Assembly: GCA_933207985.1 (NCBI GenBank)
Contig: OW240917.1
Span: 244,434,977 to 244,498,976 of the forward strand
Direction of reading: 5' to 3'
From: Pelobates cultripes
Lineage: Eukaryota; Chordata; Amphibia; Anura; Pelobatidae
DNA: 64,000 nucleotides
A program made the position numbers and the translations under genes. Numbering within the stretch: the first letter of the stretch is position 1; every line of letters starts with the position of its first letter. Below are positions 34,371 through 46,082 of this stretch, piece by piece. The notes under the pieces are model-generated. The model saw only the letters and a program-made list of their open reading frames with translations. It made no database searches and was not told the origin of the DNA.

Positions 34371-36775
34371 CCTTCAAAGGTGAGGTGCCTGAGTACACTG
34401 GACCCTGTTGACCCCATTCAGGTCAACCCTGAAGCTGCCTATTACAAGAGGAAGGTGAAGGACAGAAGCCAGCCATGAAGGTGCTTGAAAAGGCTGTTCA
34501 ATGCAGTCTCTAGGACCTGGTCACAGCAACTTCCCTACCAGTTGGTGGCTGCAGTGAGAGGTAGCTGGAATCTCCTTGTACAACTACACAGCCACATACA
34601 AAGTTACATTGTCCATGGACATCTTGGGTGCAGGACACCCCACGAACCCATATTATCTTAACCCTGCAAGAAACACAGAGATTCTTTAAATACCAGATTG
34701 TTGTGAACTATAAAAGAAATTACAAGATTTAGATGAAAAGGTATTTTTTGTAGAAATTTTGCAACTCTGCTGCAGTAGGAGCTTGGCTATTTTAATTTGA
34801 AGTTCGCAGTTCTGCTTTTAATTCACTACAATAGTGAACAGACCCAACACATTTACCTTATTTTTGCTCTCATGAGGTGATATTTTCCCTTAGCATTGAA
34901 AGAAGAGGAGCTTTTCCCGAGGCTTGACTCCTGTATTCTATGTTTACCGAAATATGTAGTAACTCCTTAATAGAATGCGAGCAGGTCACGCTGTTTCTAA
35001 AATTGATCTTTCGTCAACCTAAGACCTACTGAATTTCAATGGGCAAAACCTTGCTTTCGCGCTTGGAAATGAAATATGTAATTGAAAAAGTGTTCCCCTG
35101 AAAATGTCTGAAATAAAATCATGTCTTGGGAGTTCTTTAATAACGATTCCACTACAGGCAGTGTTGTACATTTCTAGTAAGATATCTTTTCGGTCTAAAA
35201 AAAAAAAACAGTTATAGTGATAATACACACGTATTTTAAAAATTAGGAAATCTTAAAGTATTCCTCAAAAACTTTTAAATAAATAGAACATAATGCACCT
35301 TTAAGATATTATTATAGTTTTTTTTTCTTGGTTACCAGTGTTAAACAAATGTCCTCCCTAAAGAGTAACATAAAAATTTATTTTGCGCATCCCTTCTCAT
35401 TTCTACTTAAAAAGGCTCTGTCAGTAATTTGGTGCCTGGCATCATCGTAGGGATGCCTCCCTCTAGTCAACCCCCGCCCCTCCTAAACCATTATATGCCC
35501 CATGGACCAGTGCAACTTACCTTTTCCAATGTTGTGCAGGTCAAACTGAGTCTTCTTTCATGGCCACCATTTTTCTGCTTCAAAGATGGTAGCGGCTGGA
35601 AATTCCCCTTCCTTGGGCATGCGCATTAAATGATGAGCACGCCCAATGTGTCCAATGGACCTGTGTTGACTCTTGCGATGGTGCAATAGTCAGCATAGAG
35701 TGTCAGAGTGTGTCTGGAAGGAGGTGAGTGCAGCCAGTGACAAAGTTGACAAAGGCCGTGGAGCTTGAGTAAAGCTCCAACCTTTGTCAACTTTTGTCAA
35801 CCTAAAGATTAAGTAAGTAAGGATACATACCTTTACACAGCTCACTTGGTGCCCCTACTTGTAGGCAGTACGTACGTTTCACTTCCTTAGACATCTTTAC
35901 CAGCGTTTCTGCCGGAAAATGCGGTAGCCCCTGCCCCTTTTATGGTGTCATTTAGACACACCCACTTCATGTCATCATCAACACAAAAAGTGTGGCATAG
36001 CAGGCGCCCACTCATGTTTTGGGGCCATGATTATCAAAGGAACAACCCAGGCCTTTAGATATTTGAGCTTTACATCTGTTCACTTCCCTGTTGTGGTTGA
36101 ATTTTTGGTTATCCAAGAGCATGTTCTTTTTTAGCTTAATTCCTGGTTTATAAATCCCTTCTTGTCTCGACAATTCTGATTTCTGTATTCTTGATAATTG
36201 GCTTTTTTTCAATTCTGTTTCCGACTTATCTGACATTTGACTTGCTCCTTGACATTCTTATGGGGCTTAACATACAAGGTACAGAGAAAATAAATATTCA
36301 ATAACTACACAATATAAAAATATAAAATTTCCCTGTTTTGGTAACTTATTCTCAATTGATCAGTGAACCAAATTATGTGAAAATCAATGTACTGCAAATG
36401 CGCACTAATTTTCATGCCATTTTGGAATGAAATTCATCTGAACTGAAGCGCCACATGTACAAAACTCAAACCGCCCGAAACAATATATATATATATTATT
36501 TTTTTTTCTGAAAGAACCATGTTTTTCTCCATGCACAAGTCTATTATTTACACTAAATATGTGTTGCCACAATTTCTCTAAGGAGGTTTGTATGCTAAAT
36601 GTTGACTTGTAAAATTAATCTTTGGTTTGTTGCAATGGGTAGTATAACACCAAAAAAATATAATATAATGGTATTAGGGACATGCAACTATCCTTATTAA
36701 AAATCTCAAAAATTGTAATGTGATCTAAAAGGGCCAATCAAACATCATGACTACACATGCTCATAATAGCCTTAA
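34371..36775. other. Non-coding stretch, nothing recognised
   Basis: No exon-like or RNA gene signal is found. Repetition is limited to short inverted words such as cctttgtcaacttttgtcaa near 35780. Confidence 0.4.
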
Positions 36776-37325
36776 ATTAACATTATAGGGTCAGGAACAC
36801 AAACGTATTCCTGACCTTATAGTGTTAAAACCACTTACCTATAGTGTTAAAACCAAAAGTAAAATCTTACTTGTGTTCAAGTCTGCAGCTACTGCCTCTG
36901 TCCCTGATCTGCCTGCTTGGCTGACAACATCAGAAATGATTATGTGAGCCAATCACAATGCTTCCCCACAAGATTGGTTGAGACTGTCAAGGAGGCAGAT
37001 CAGGGGCAGAGCCAGCACAAGTCAAACACAGCCCTGGCTAATCAGCATCTCCTCATAGAGATACATTGAATCAATGCATCTATATGAAGAAAGTTCAGTG
37101 CCTGCATGGACAGGGTGGAGACACTGAATGTCAGTCACACTGTGCAGCACTGCCCCAGGAAGCACCTCTAGTAGCTATCTGAAGAGTGGCCAGTGGAGTT
37201 ATCACTAGGCTGTAATGTGAACACTGCATTTTCTTTGAAAAGCAAAATGCCAGAAGGAAATGATTCTTCTTACCAGATCAAATATAATAAGCTGTAGTTG
37301 TTCTGGTGGCTATAATGTCCCTTTA
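36776..37325. mobile_element. MITE copy with AGGAACAC ends
   Basis: Left end ttaacattatagggtcagga; right end ttctggtggctataatgtcc followed by cttta. The right 280 bp (from about 37045) are clearly homologous to 55020-55300, sharing tgcagcactgccccaggaag and gtggccagtggagttatcac. Confidence 0.7.
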
Positions 37326-37805
37326 TCCTTTTGGGTACTATGGAGAAGTCCCCTCCCACCCCCCTCTGTTTTGCAGTAAAAGTTGTAACAAAAGGTTTTT
37401 ACTCATCTTAAATCCAATGCCAGGTGCTGATCTTCCAAGCCCCCTCTGTCACAGGAGAGGCGCTCGTGAGATAAGCCTGTGATTGGACCTTTTGGCGGCA
37501 CAGGGTGCATGCGCGCATTCCAGGCTGGTTTTAAAGCTGTAATAGAGGGAGGTGGGAGAGAGCTCCCACAGGGAGGGAGGATGGGAAGGAAAAGAACATT
37601 GCATGCTAACAACAGTCATAAAATATGCACAGAATTGGCTCTGCAAATAACTATACCTTTACAATGTGCAAATAACTCTATATGTGCAGTGTCAAGCTGA
37701 AACACTGCACATTCATACTCCTACCACCATGGTCACTTCAAATCAGTGGTCATAATGGTTGGAGTAGTCCTTTAACAAGCTTTCAAACTTATTCGAAACT
37801 TTCTT
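37326..37805. other. Non-coding stretch, nothing recognised
   Basis: GC-mixed sequence ending at a MITE border. No gene or RNA is recognised. Confidence 0.4.
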
Positions 37806-38173
37806 AAAGGACCACTATAGTGCCAGGAAAACAAACTCATTTTCCTGGCTCTATAGGGTCTTTAGGTCCCCCCCACCCTCAGGGTCCCCCTCCCGCCAGG
37901 CTGAAGGGGGACTCCCGCTGGGCTGAAGGGGGAGGAAGGGGTTAAATTCTTACTTTTCTCCCACGCCAGGCTCCCTCTTCGCTGGGGACTCTCCTCCCTC
38001 TTCCAACGTCATCCACCGAATGCGCATGCGCGGCAAGAGCCGCGCGCGCATTCAATCAGTCCATAGGAAAGCATTTCTCAATGCTTTCCTATTGACATTG
38101 GCGTCTTCTTACTGTGAAAATCACAGTGAGAAGCGCCGAAGCGCCTCTAGCAGCTTTCAATGAGACGGCCACT

Positions 38174-39201
38174 CAGGGGCGTTTTAGCCGCGAGGCAAAC
38201 AAGGCATTTGCCTTGGGCGGCATTTTTCAGGGGGCGGCAAAAAACGCCGCACTCAAAATGCCCCAGGCAAATGCCTTGTTAGCCTCGCGGCTAACAGACA
38301 TGCCGGGCTGGGCGTGCGGGCGGCTGGCGAGGGAGCACTTCCCCTGATCGGTCTGCTCAGTTCCCTCGCGCGCCGCAGAGTGAGGCTGATGTCATATTCC
38401 GGCTTCAAGCCTCAGGGGAAGAGCTCCCTCGCCAGCCGCCCGCCCGGCCCAGCCCAGTCCAGCCCGGCAACCACTGGACCACCAGGGAGAAAGGGAACCG
38501 CCCCCAGCACTCCCAAAGGTAAGGAGGTTGGGGGGGGTAAATAAAAATGTGTTAATGTGAGTGAGTGAGTGAGTGTATGTCTGTTTTGTTAGTGTGTATG
38601 TGTGTGTGTGTGTGTGTCTGCTAGTGAGTGAGTGTGTGTCTGTTAGTGTGTGTCTGACTGTGTGTGTCTGTTAGTGTGTATGTGTGTGTCTGTGTGTCAG
38701 TGAGTGTGTGCGTGTGTGTCTGTTAGTGTGTGTGTGTCTGTTAGTGAGTGTGTTTGCCTGTGAGTGTGTGGGTCAGTGAGTGTGTGTCTGTTAATGTGTG
38801 TGTGTGTGTTTGTTAGTGTGTGTGTGAGTTTGTGTGTGTGTCTGCTAGTGTGTGTTTGCTAGTGAGTGAGTGTGTGTCTGTTAGTGTGTGTGTCTGACTG
38901 TGTTTGTCTGTTAGTGTGTATGTGTGTGTCTGACTGTGTGTCAGTGAGTGTGTGTGTGTCTGCTAGTGAGTGTGTGTGTCTGTTAGTGTGAGTGTGTTTG
39001 CCTGTGAGTGTGTGTGTGTCAGTGAGTGTGTGTCTGTTAGTGAGTGTGAGTGTGTCTGTTGTGTGTGTGTGTTATGCGTATCTGTCAGTGAATGTGTGTG
39101 TGTGTGTGTGTATTTAGAAGGGGGGGGTTGGGGGTGGCTGGCGCAGGGGGGGATGAGGTTTTGTCCTGCCTAGGGCAGCACAAATCCAGGATATACCACT
39201 G
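38174..39201. mobile_element. Non-autonomous hAT element with 8-bp target duplication
   Basis: Starts CAGGGGCG at 38174 and ends TACCACTG at 39201, an inverted pair of the hAT type. It is flanked by cggccact at 38166-38173 and 39202-39209, the 8-bp target duplication typical of hAT transposases. The interior has aaggcatttgccttgggcgg and a long TG microsatellite (38556-39115). No transposase is encoded, so it must have been moved in trans. Confidence 0.88.
38556..39115. repeat. TG-rich microsatellite inside the hAT element
   Basis: About 560 bp of (TG)n broken by tctgttagtgagtg units. It closely resembles the array at 61437-61950. Confidence 0.9.
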
Positions 39202-39218
39202 CGGCCACTAGAGGCTGG

Positions 39219-39906
39219 ATTGTTTGAAAATGGAATCAGAGATTACTGCAGAAATGTATTCTCTAAATACAGAAAAACAAAATAACCCAGCAACACTAAC
39301 GCCAAGAATGTTCCATTACGCTACAAAGCAATGGCTCTTTGTTGTAAAGAGATATTGTTGTTGTTGTTTTTTGTTGCTATTAAAGTTTATTGAAATAAAA
39401 AAAAAACAGGAAAATATCAATGGGTGTTATTTACTAAACCCCAGACTCTACTGAATTGAAACATAAATTGTAAACTTTAAATATGCGCTATTTTGAGAAG
39501 TTGGCTATTTTAGTCTAAATTCTCGATTACGTTTTTAGTATACATCAAATCTGTGCCTACTGATTAAACCGTAACATTTATATGCTGAGAGTCTGTAAAG
39601 AGATTATAGGAATAAATAATGTCTAAGCTCGAATGTTGTTGTGTGCAAATGTCTGTTTTTACTTCTTATGTTTGTTAACGGTGGGGTCATGGCGAGTAAG
39701 GGGCAAAAAAAGGTCCATTTCACTGACTGGTTTCTGACTGGTTGCTCCAGGTTAAAACCTGCCCAAGAGTGAACCAAGGGTCCCTGACACGGTTTTAGTA
39801 GAGTCTATGGATGTAGTTAAATGGTTATTCTCTCTCCACATGTCAAGTGAATTAAACTAAGAGAGAGACAGGGATAGTTTCCTAACAATCGAGCAGAGTA
39901 AATTCT
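39219..39906. repeat. 688-bp duplicated segment, copy 2 (inserted in MITE)
   Basis: Direct-orientation copy of 33683-34370, 5.5 kb away. It sits exactly between MITE sequence ctagaggctggat on the left and tctgaaactgct on the right. Only short shared words (att, tct) occur at the joints, and no target duplication is seen, so copying during break repair fits better than transposition. Confidence 0.88.
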
Positions 39907-40034
39907 GAAACTGCTGAATCTGATGAATCTGAAACTGCTATGCTTACAGCTGCAGGGTTAACCCTAGCTGGACCTGGCACCCAGACCACGTCATTGAGCT
40001 GAAGTGGTCTGGCTGCCTATAGTGGTCCTTTAAT

Positions 40035-42900
40035 GATTTATCTACAAAAAACTCCCATAGACTTCAATGATGACTTCTCTAGATAAATCATATGAAAGGT
40101 TTTTCTATGAGCATTGAATCATTTGTAACGCTTATTAAATCAAGCTGAATATAATTTATGGGGAATCAAGCTCATCCTACCCTTTTCAATTTATGTCGAC
40201 TTCCGCGATGTTTTTCTCTCTCCCACTGATTGATGTTATTGGGAATTCATGGTTAATGCATGACCCGTACAAATTCTTGTATGCTGTGTATAAGAGATTT
40301 CACAGAATCCATGCATATGCGCGCATGTGAATGGTACTCCTTTGGATTTAACAGAAGTCTCAAAATCTGAACTATTTAAATATCCAGCCGCATGGAGCTC
40401 CAACTGGACTGACTAACCTCAGCCAGTTCCTAAGCTCAGTAGAAGTTCCTCCTTTGCAGAAAATTAGGAACATTCCGAATATCTTTATTTAAGTTTAATT
40501 TGCCTTTTTTATTTTTGTTTTGGAATTTGCAATGCATTAACATCATTGTGCATTCAAAACGGGGCAAGGTTCAACTCCAAACTTGAGTGTCCCTTTCACC
40601 TTTCCCACCCCGCTCTTTTTTTCACTGAGTTTTTTATTTTTCCTTTATATTACAAGAAATTTCTCCACTTGGTTTATTTTCTTTTTTTATCTTCTTGTTT
40701 CAGCACTGTACCAGCATTGTACTACGGATGTTACTTTAAGCTTGCACAGCAAGTGTTGTACAAACGTGGGTTCCTAAAGAAATAAACTAAGGCCAACTGA
40801 CTTTTACTAAAATTGTTTAGCTCAGAATCGTTTCACCATTTTATAGCAATCTGGGCTGAATGACCTTACACCATCTCCTCTGGCTAACGCTCCTCGCTAT
40901 GACACAATCTACATTCCCGCTTCTCACCCAAGTGCAGAGACAGCTGGTGGACAGCGTTACATGAGCCAAAATGAAAACATTGAATTATTATTTCTCGTAC
41001 GTCTCTTTTTTTTCAGTTCAATGGATAAATTGCTGAACAATCTGTTCTGTGCTTTGCGGGTTATAGAAACAGAAACGTTAATCTGATGCAACTCTTCATA
41101 ATAATGTTTAAATAACAGTGCGACCAACGTTTTTTGGACAAATATCTGTCCCAAAAATTCTATAGACTTTCTAAGCTCTCCCTACAAAATCATAAGCGTA
41201 GATCTGAATTATTTACGAGATCCATGGCTGCCACCCTGGTGAACAAAGAATATCGGACCTTGTTGGACTAATTCATGATCGTTCATATCTTGCTCACTTA
41301 AGCCAACAGCACTAAAAGAAGCCATCGAAAAGCCACCGCTCAAGAAGTCCACTTTGAACCATGATACATCTGTTACTTAGCCTCTAAGCACAAACAAATC
41401 ATTCCTATCCAAGAACCGATTTCCCATTAGGCAGAGTAGGCACCTGCCTACAGGCACCTGTCCACCAGGAGGCACCTCCTCTGCCTGTTAATAGGCTCTA
41501 CGTACCTCTTGTCCTGTGTCTGCTGTCTCCAGCACTCTGGGATTACTGCATTCAATCTGAGAAGCCTTGCATGGCCCCAACCACAAAGCGGTCTGTAGGA
41601 GCGAGAGGAGAAAGGACCATTTTAGAAATCAAAGGTCTAAAATGGGTTTTTAATTATATAGGGTTAGGAATACACATTTTTTAAAATGATGTATTGTTCC
41701 TTTAAATAATGCAGTTCTACTCATTCTTCCACGTTGTGCACGTCTAGTCTTGCACACCACTCCTCCACATCTAAGATTATTATCACTGATGATAACATCA
41801 GCCAATCCAATGCTTTCCATGTGGATGTATTGGGGGCTACTGTGCATGTACAGCATTAGCTTAATGCATTCCATCTATGGAGCGTTTGGCATCATCATGT
41901 TCCTGATATTGAAAATATTGCTGGATAGTAACAGGAAGCGATCCCAGTGGCTCTGAATTACAGCAACTTGAGATGTCCTTAGGGACAAATGTAAACATTG
42001 CCTTTGAACAGGAAGTGTTTACAATTGAGGGACTGCCGGGACACCGAAGCCATTACATTAAGCTGTGGTTCTGCAACTTGGAGTGTTCCTTTAAAAAAAA
42101 TGACAACAAGAAAATAATTAGTATCCATGAGCTGATTAGTAAGTATAGGCAATGTTTAGAACTATTTTTTGAGGCCCAGAAGAAGGAATTCCAAAGGTTT
42201 TCTATCCATCTCGATCTCTGTGACCTGACGAAGTCTCATAAAAGGAAACAAACAATGTTGCAAGGAGGTGTCAGATGGCTCTGCCTTCCAGTTCAATGGT
42301 GTTGTATGTTTTTGAACTCCACTTCAAAGCAGTAGAATTAAACTAGAGGTTTCCTAAGCATTAAACTCTGCAAATATTTACAAGTATCAATGGATACCAT
42401 ATAGCACTGACATAAAATGACTTGCACACAGAGGAATAAAAAGTGTGAGATACTTTGAAGTCCATTGAGCTTTAAAATTGACAAATTCCATCTTAGTGTC
42501 TAGTGTTCAGATTTTTGCTTTAACAGCGATATCACTGTGTTGAGGTGGTGGGTTTTGGGAATTGATCAAATAATCACAGAACTGGCCCCAGTGGGTAAAT
42601 GATTTGCTAATCCCATTTAGATCCTACCTAGGCCAAGGGAAGAATTCTTAAACTCTATCCAGCAGAGACTAAATTGGATAAAAATTACATCTACCTGGTG
42701 CACAAAAGTAGTTCCGAGAGTACATTGGTTGCAATCCAGGTGCGTTTTGCCCCACAGAGCTTTAACTACTAAACAGGGAACTCGGAAGGACATTTAATAG
42801 TTGATCCTGCTTTGCTTGCCTGCTTTACTTTGTCCCCTGTTTGACACTGTTCTGCATTGATTACTTTGTTTATATTCAGTTCTAGAGGTATTGCATTATC
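40035..42900. other. Non-coding stretch with MITE fragments
   Basis: Contains aaccgatttcccattaggca near 41416, a hAT-type repeat start seen widely in frogs as I recall, and MITE-like ends near 41660-41705 and 42078-42095 (gtgttcctttaaa). Reading frames such as 41973-42335 have no recognisable domain. Confidence 0.4.
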
Positions 42901-43069
42901 GTGATGGTAATCAAGTCCATACAAATTCATTTTCATTGCAACTGCAGTTCATCAGGCATTGTCCTTCCTTGCACCACTTTTAGTAGGTCCAAACCACTGC
43001 ACACCGAGAACATACCACAAGACTTGCCATTTTAAAAATGCTCTGACCCAGTCATCTATCCATCATTAT

Positions 43070-43206
43070 TTGGTCCTTGTCAAAGTCACAGTCACTGACT
43101 GTTTACTTGCTGCCTAATATATCCCACCCCTAGACAGGGGCCATTGTAACAATATCATAAACATTATTTATTTCATCTGGTTTTAATGTTGTGGCTGATC
43201 AGTGTA
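43070..43206 (+). mobile_element. Tc1-like element 3' end relic
   Basis: Contains cttgctgcctaatatatccc and ends in tggttttaatgttgtggctg followed by atcagtgta at 43206, a Tc1-type terminal repeat adjoining TA. It shares the last roughly 30 bp with the Tc1 relic ending at 8329. No transposase remains. Confidence 0.75.
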
Positions 43207-45690
43207 TTGCTTGCCCTTCACATAATCACATTATAAACATATCTACTTAAGTTGCATTGTGTTGCATTTGCCTTCAAAATTTGGATCTCAAGGGATAAAA
43301 TCCTTTGCCTTCCACCGTAGCCTTGTCTATATTTGGTTGCCAAAGAAAAAATATTGATAAGACAAGAACTGTCAACGTGGCTACTTTAGCTACTTAGTTG
43401 CTGTTGACCTACGTATCCCAGTTGAAGGGATAGTTTATTGAAAGAGTTTATTGATAGAGTTCACTACGGAACAAGATGTATCCTTCACATGTTCTCTTGA
43501 ACTTTATACCTCTCCTTTCAGAGGCCTCAGTCTTGTTCTGTTTGATTTTAAATATCTATCTCCTGCCTTGTTCTAGGATCATGATTGATACTTGGATAAT
43601 CCACTCTCTTTTACTGTAAACCTCTCCTACCTCAGGCTCAATTAGAGGCTTATGTACTAAGCATGTCTAGACATTCCACAAACCTTTATGTTCTAGCATA
43701 ATACGTAAAGAAAAATAACACACATCAGGGGTATGTTACCGTTAAGTAAAAGCGATCCTAAAATCCAGATTGGAATTTGATACATACTGCTGCAACATGT
43801 TTCTATCGACTCGGCTCTATCACACACTAATTCTCATAAGGGTTTATTCATTACACAGTGTGTGGTAGAGACACTAACAAGGTACAAATTTGGGCCAAAA
43901 TGCATGGGTTTTAAAAATTCTGCAGTTTGGACATCTTTGCTGCTAAGGGGGTCATGAGCCCTGTCACATACTTCCACCATGTTGCATATCATCACTCAGT
44001 GATATTTAGCCTGTCATATAACCTCATACAGTGACCGACCTTGTCACATTCACCCCACCCACTGACTTACCTATATTTACCAAGCCTGTTACATGCCATT
44101 GCCTATTCACCAGGTCACCCACAACTACCAACCCTGTCATTCAAGTTTAGAAATTGGGCATTCTAAAGCAAGTGCGACTCCTGATTAAATGATAAAACAT
44201 TGTTCGTTGTTTGCGATATTACTGGCAGTAGACAAATTAAAGAGGACGGCAAGGTGATATAAAGCCATGTATGGAAACAAATTTAACTTAAGTGGTTCTA
44301 TGTTGAATCGCATAAATGTGTAACGTAGGAAAGACCTACATATTGAAAACATTTGAACATTATTTCGGCCGGGCAAAATGTCCAGAACACAAATCATACG
44401 GATACATTTGTTGAAAAGCAGTCCATAATGAAACAGCACTCTAGAGCTTCATGTATGATATAAAACATGCCTTTTATTGAGATCGAGGATTCCATTGACA
44501 TCACAGGCATATACATAGGTGGCGAGCGGGCAGCATTTAAAATGCACATGATGGCACATACCCATAAGCATCATAGGTATTTCTATGTAGCTTTGTAGTT
44601 TGTGGCAAATTTTAGTAGCTAACTAAAAGCTGTGTTTTTTATGTTTCTTAGTCCAGTTTATACAGTTTTCAGTTTCATCTAAGGAATGGTATATCTTTGC
44701 ATTAGATACATTTTTCCCATGATTCCATGTGCTTCGCATTAGGAGAAAAGTTGTCTAGTGTACACCATAATCTGATCACCACGAAAATCGTACAATCTAC
44801 AATCTAGTTGTTTCTACGTAGCCAGAAAAGATTTCTTAGTGTAATACTGGACATTTGGCCTTTTACTATATTTTATGTTGGTCGACAAGGAAACATTTAC
44901 ATATATATTTCAGATTATTTCGAACTGGTTTTCTCCTAGCGAAATTATTTTAAAGGGGGGGGGGGAGGGTGTGCTGCTTATTTTCTACTTTTAAAACACG
45001 TGCTGTTCCGTACTGTTGGGCTAAAATCAAGAGAACACATCTGGTACAATATAACATTCAAACTAAAAAAATAATATGTAATTATTACATTTTTTTTTTC
45101 ATTGAATTCTGAAGCTTTGGGTTAGAATGCTTTTCAGGAATGTAAATATGGGTCATTAAATTGTCGAATCTGAATATAGTGAGTCATGTGTCGCTCTAGT
45201 CATTTTATTCTATAGAAGCCGCATGCACGTACACATTTTTCTCTCCCATAGTTGAATTTTTAGATGTTTTGATTTACTGTTTTAGTTTGATTGTGTCTCT
45301 CCCATAAACTGAATTTATTGCATTTTCTTTTTGGCTGTTAGCTATAAGCTTTCTGCAAATTCTGTGTGTTTTGGCAGGGAACACAGTCTGGGCTGCAGGA
45401 TATTACCGCTGGCAAAACACAAAGCTTCGCCAGTTCTTGGAATTCAGATAGACTGGAAGAGGCTGATTAGGTAAATTTTCAGCATGCTTGTACAAAATAA
45501 CAATGTACTGGAGCTGTAAACCCTAATTCCTGAACCTCTTAAGCTTACGTTAAATCCACAGCTCTGTGCATAGGAAACCGGTGCACGCAAACTAGAAATA
45601 TGCTCCAAAAAATGAATTGCTTAAAATAAAGTATTTTTTTGCTTCTAGTATGTCTCTATGATTTAACAGAATTAAAGTGAACCTGACATG
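43207..45690. other. Non-coding stretch, nothing recognised
   Basis: No coding exon, RNA gene or clear transposon end is seen. A G-run (about 44957-44970) and AT-rich tracts are present. Confidence 0.4.
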
Positions 45691-45714
45691 AAATACTACT
45701 TTAAGGGTCACTTA

Positions 45715-45860
45715 GAGGAACTTAGAGCTGCTGTAGGGGGTGTAGTGTCTGTTTGTAGGTGAAGTAATGTGCGTGTATATGGAATACAGTGTGTGTAAGG
45801 GATGTAGTGTGTGTTTAGGGATGGAAGTGTGTGTGTAGTGCATGCAACATGTGTGTAAGG
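45715..45860. repeat. TGTG minisatellite, left remnant
   Basis: Degenerate gtgtgtgtaagggatgtagt and tagtgcatgcaacatgtgtg units. They match the array at 53588-54430, which was separated from this block by the Ngaro insertion at 45861. Confidence 0.8.
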
Positions 45861-45972
45861 CCCAGAGGAGGCGGGCTGAAAAGCTAGCCGGATAGGAGGC
45901 ATGTGTGGGTGTGGTGGGTGTAGGTGTCACATGTGGGGGGGTGTCACTTAGGTTAGGGGTGGGGTGGGGTCA

Positions 45973-45980
45973 TATAAAAG
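45973..45980 (+). promoter_or_regulatory. TATA-like motif of the Ngaro-type element
   Basis: TATAAAAG lies about 110 bp upstream of the first gag ATG (46083) and about 110 bp inside the inferred left end. It is followed by a pyrimidine-rich leader. It is the likely core promoter for the element RNA (inference). Confidence 0.5.
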
Positions 45981-46082
45981 GGCAGTCATTTTGTCCCTTA
46001 CCTCAGCCATCTTAGAATAACGGCTGGTAACATCTTCTTCCTCCTTGCTGCCTGTTACCACTGCTTGTCTCACGGCCAGGGC

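Larger units (their letters stand above)
37806..40034. mobile_element. MITE copy broken by a hAT element and a 688-bp duplication
   Basis: Left end aaaggaccactatagtgcca and right end gctgcctatagtggtccttt are inverted repeats of each other, as in sister copies. The body contains ccataggaaagcatt ... aatgctttcctatt near 38060. It is interrupted by the hAT element 38174-39201 and again by the copied segment 39219-39906. Compared with the uninterrupted copy ending near 62335, about 24 bp of MITE sequence are missing at the second break. Confidence 0.75.
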
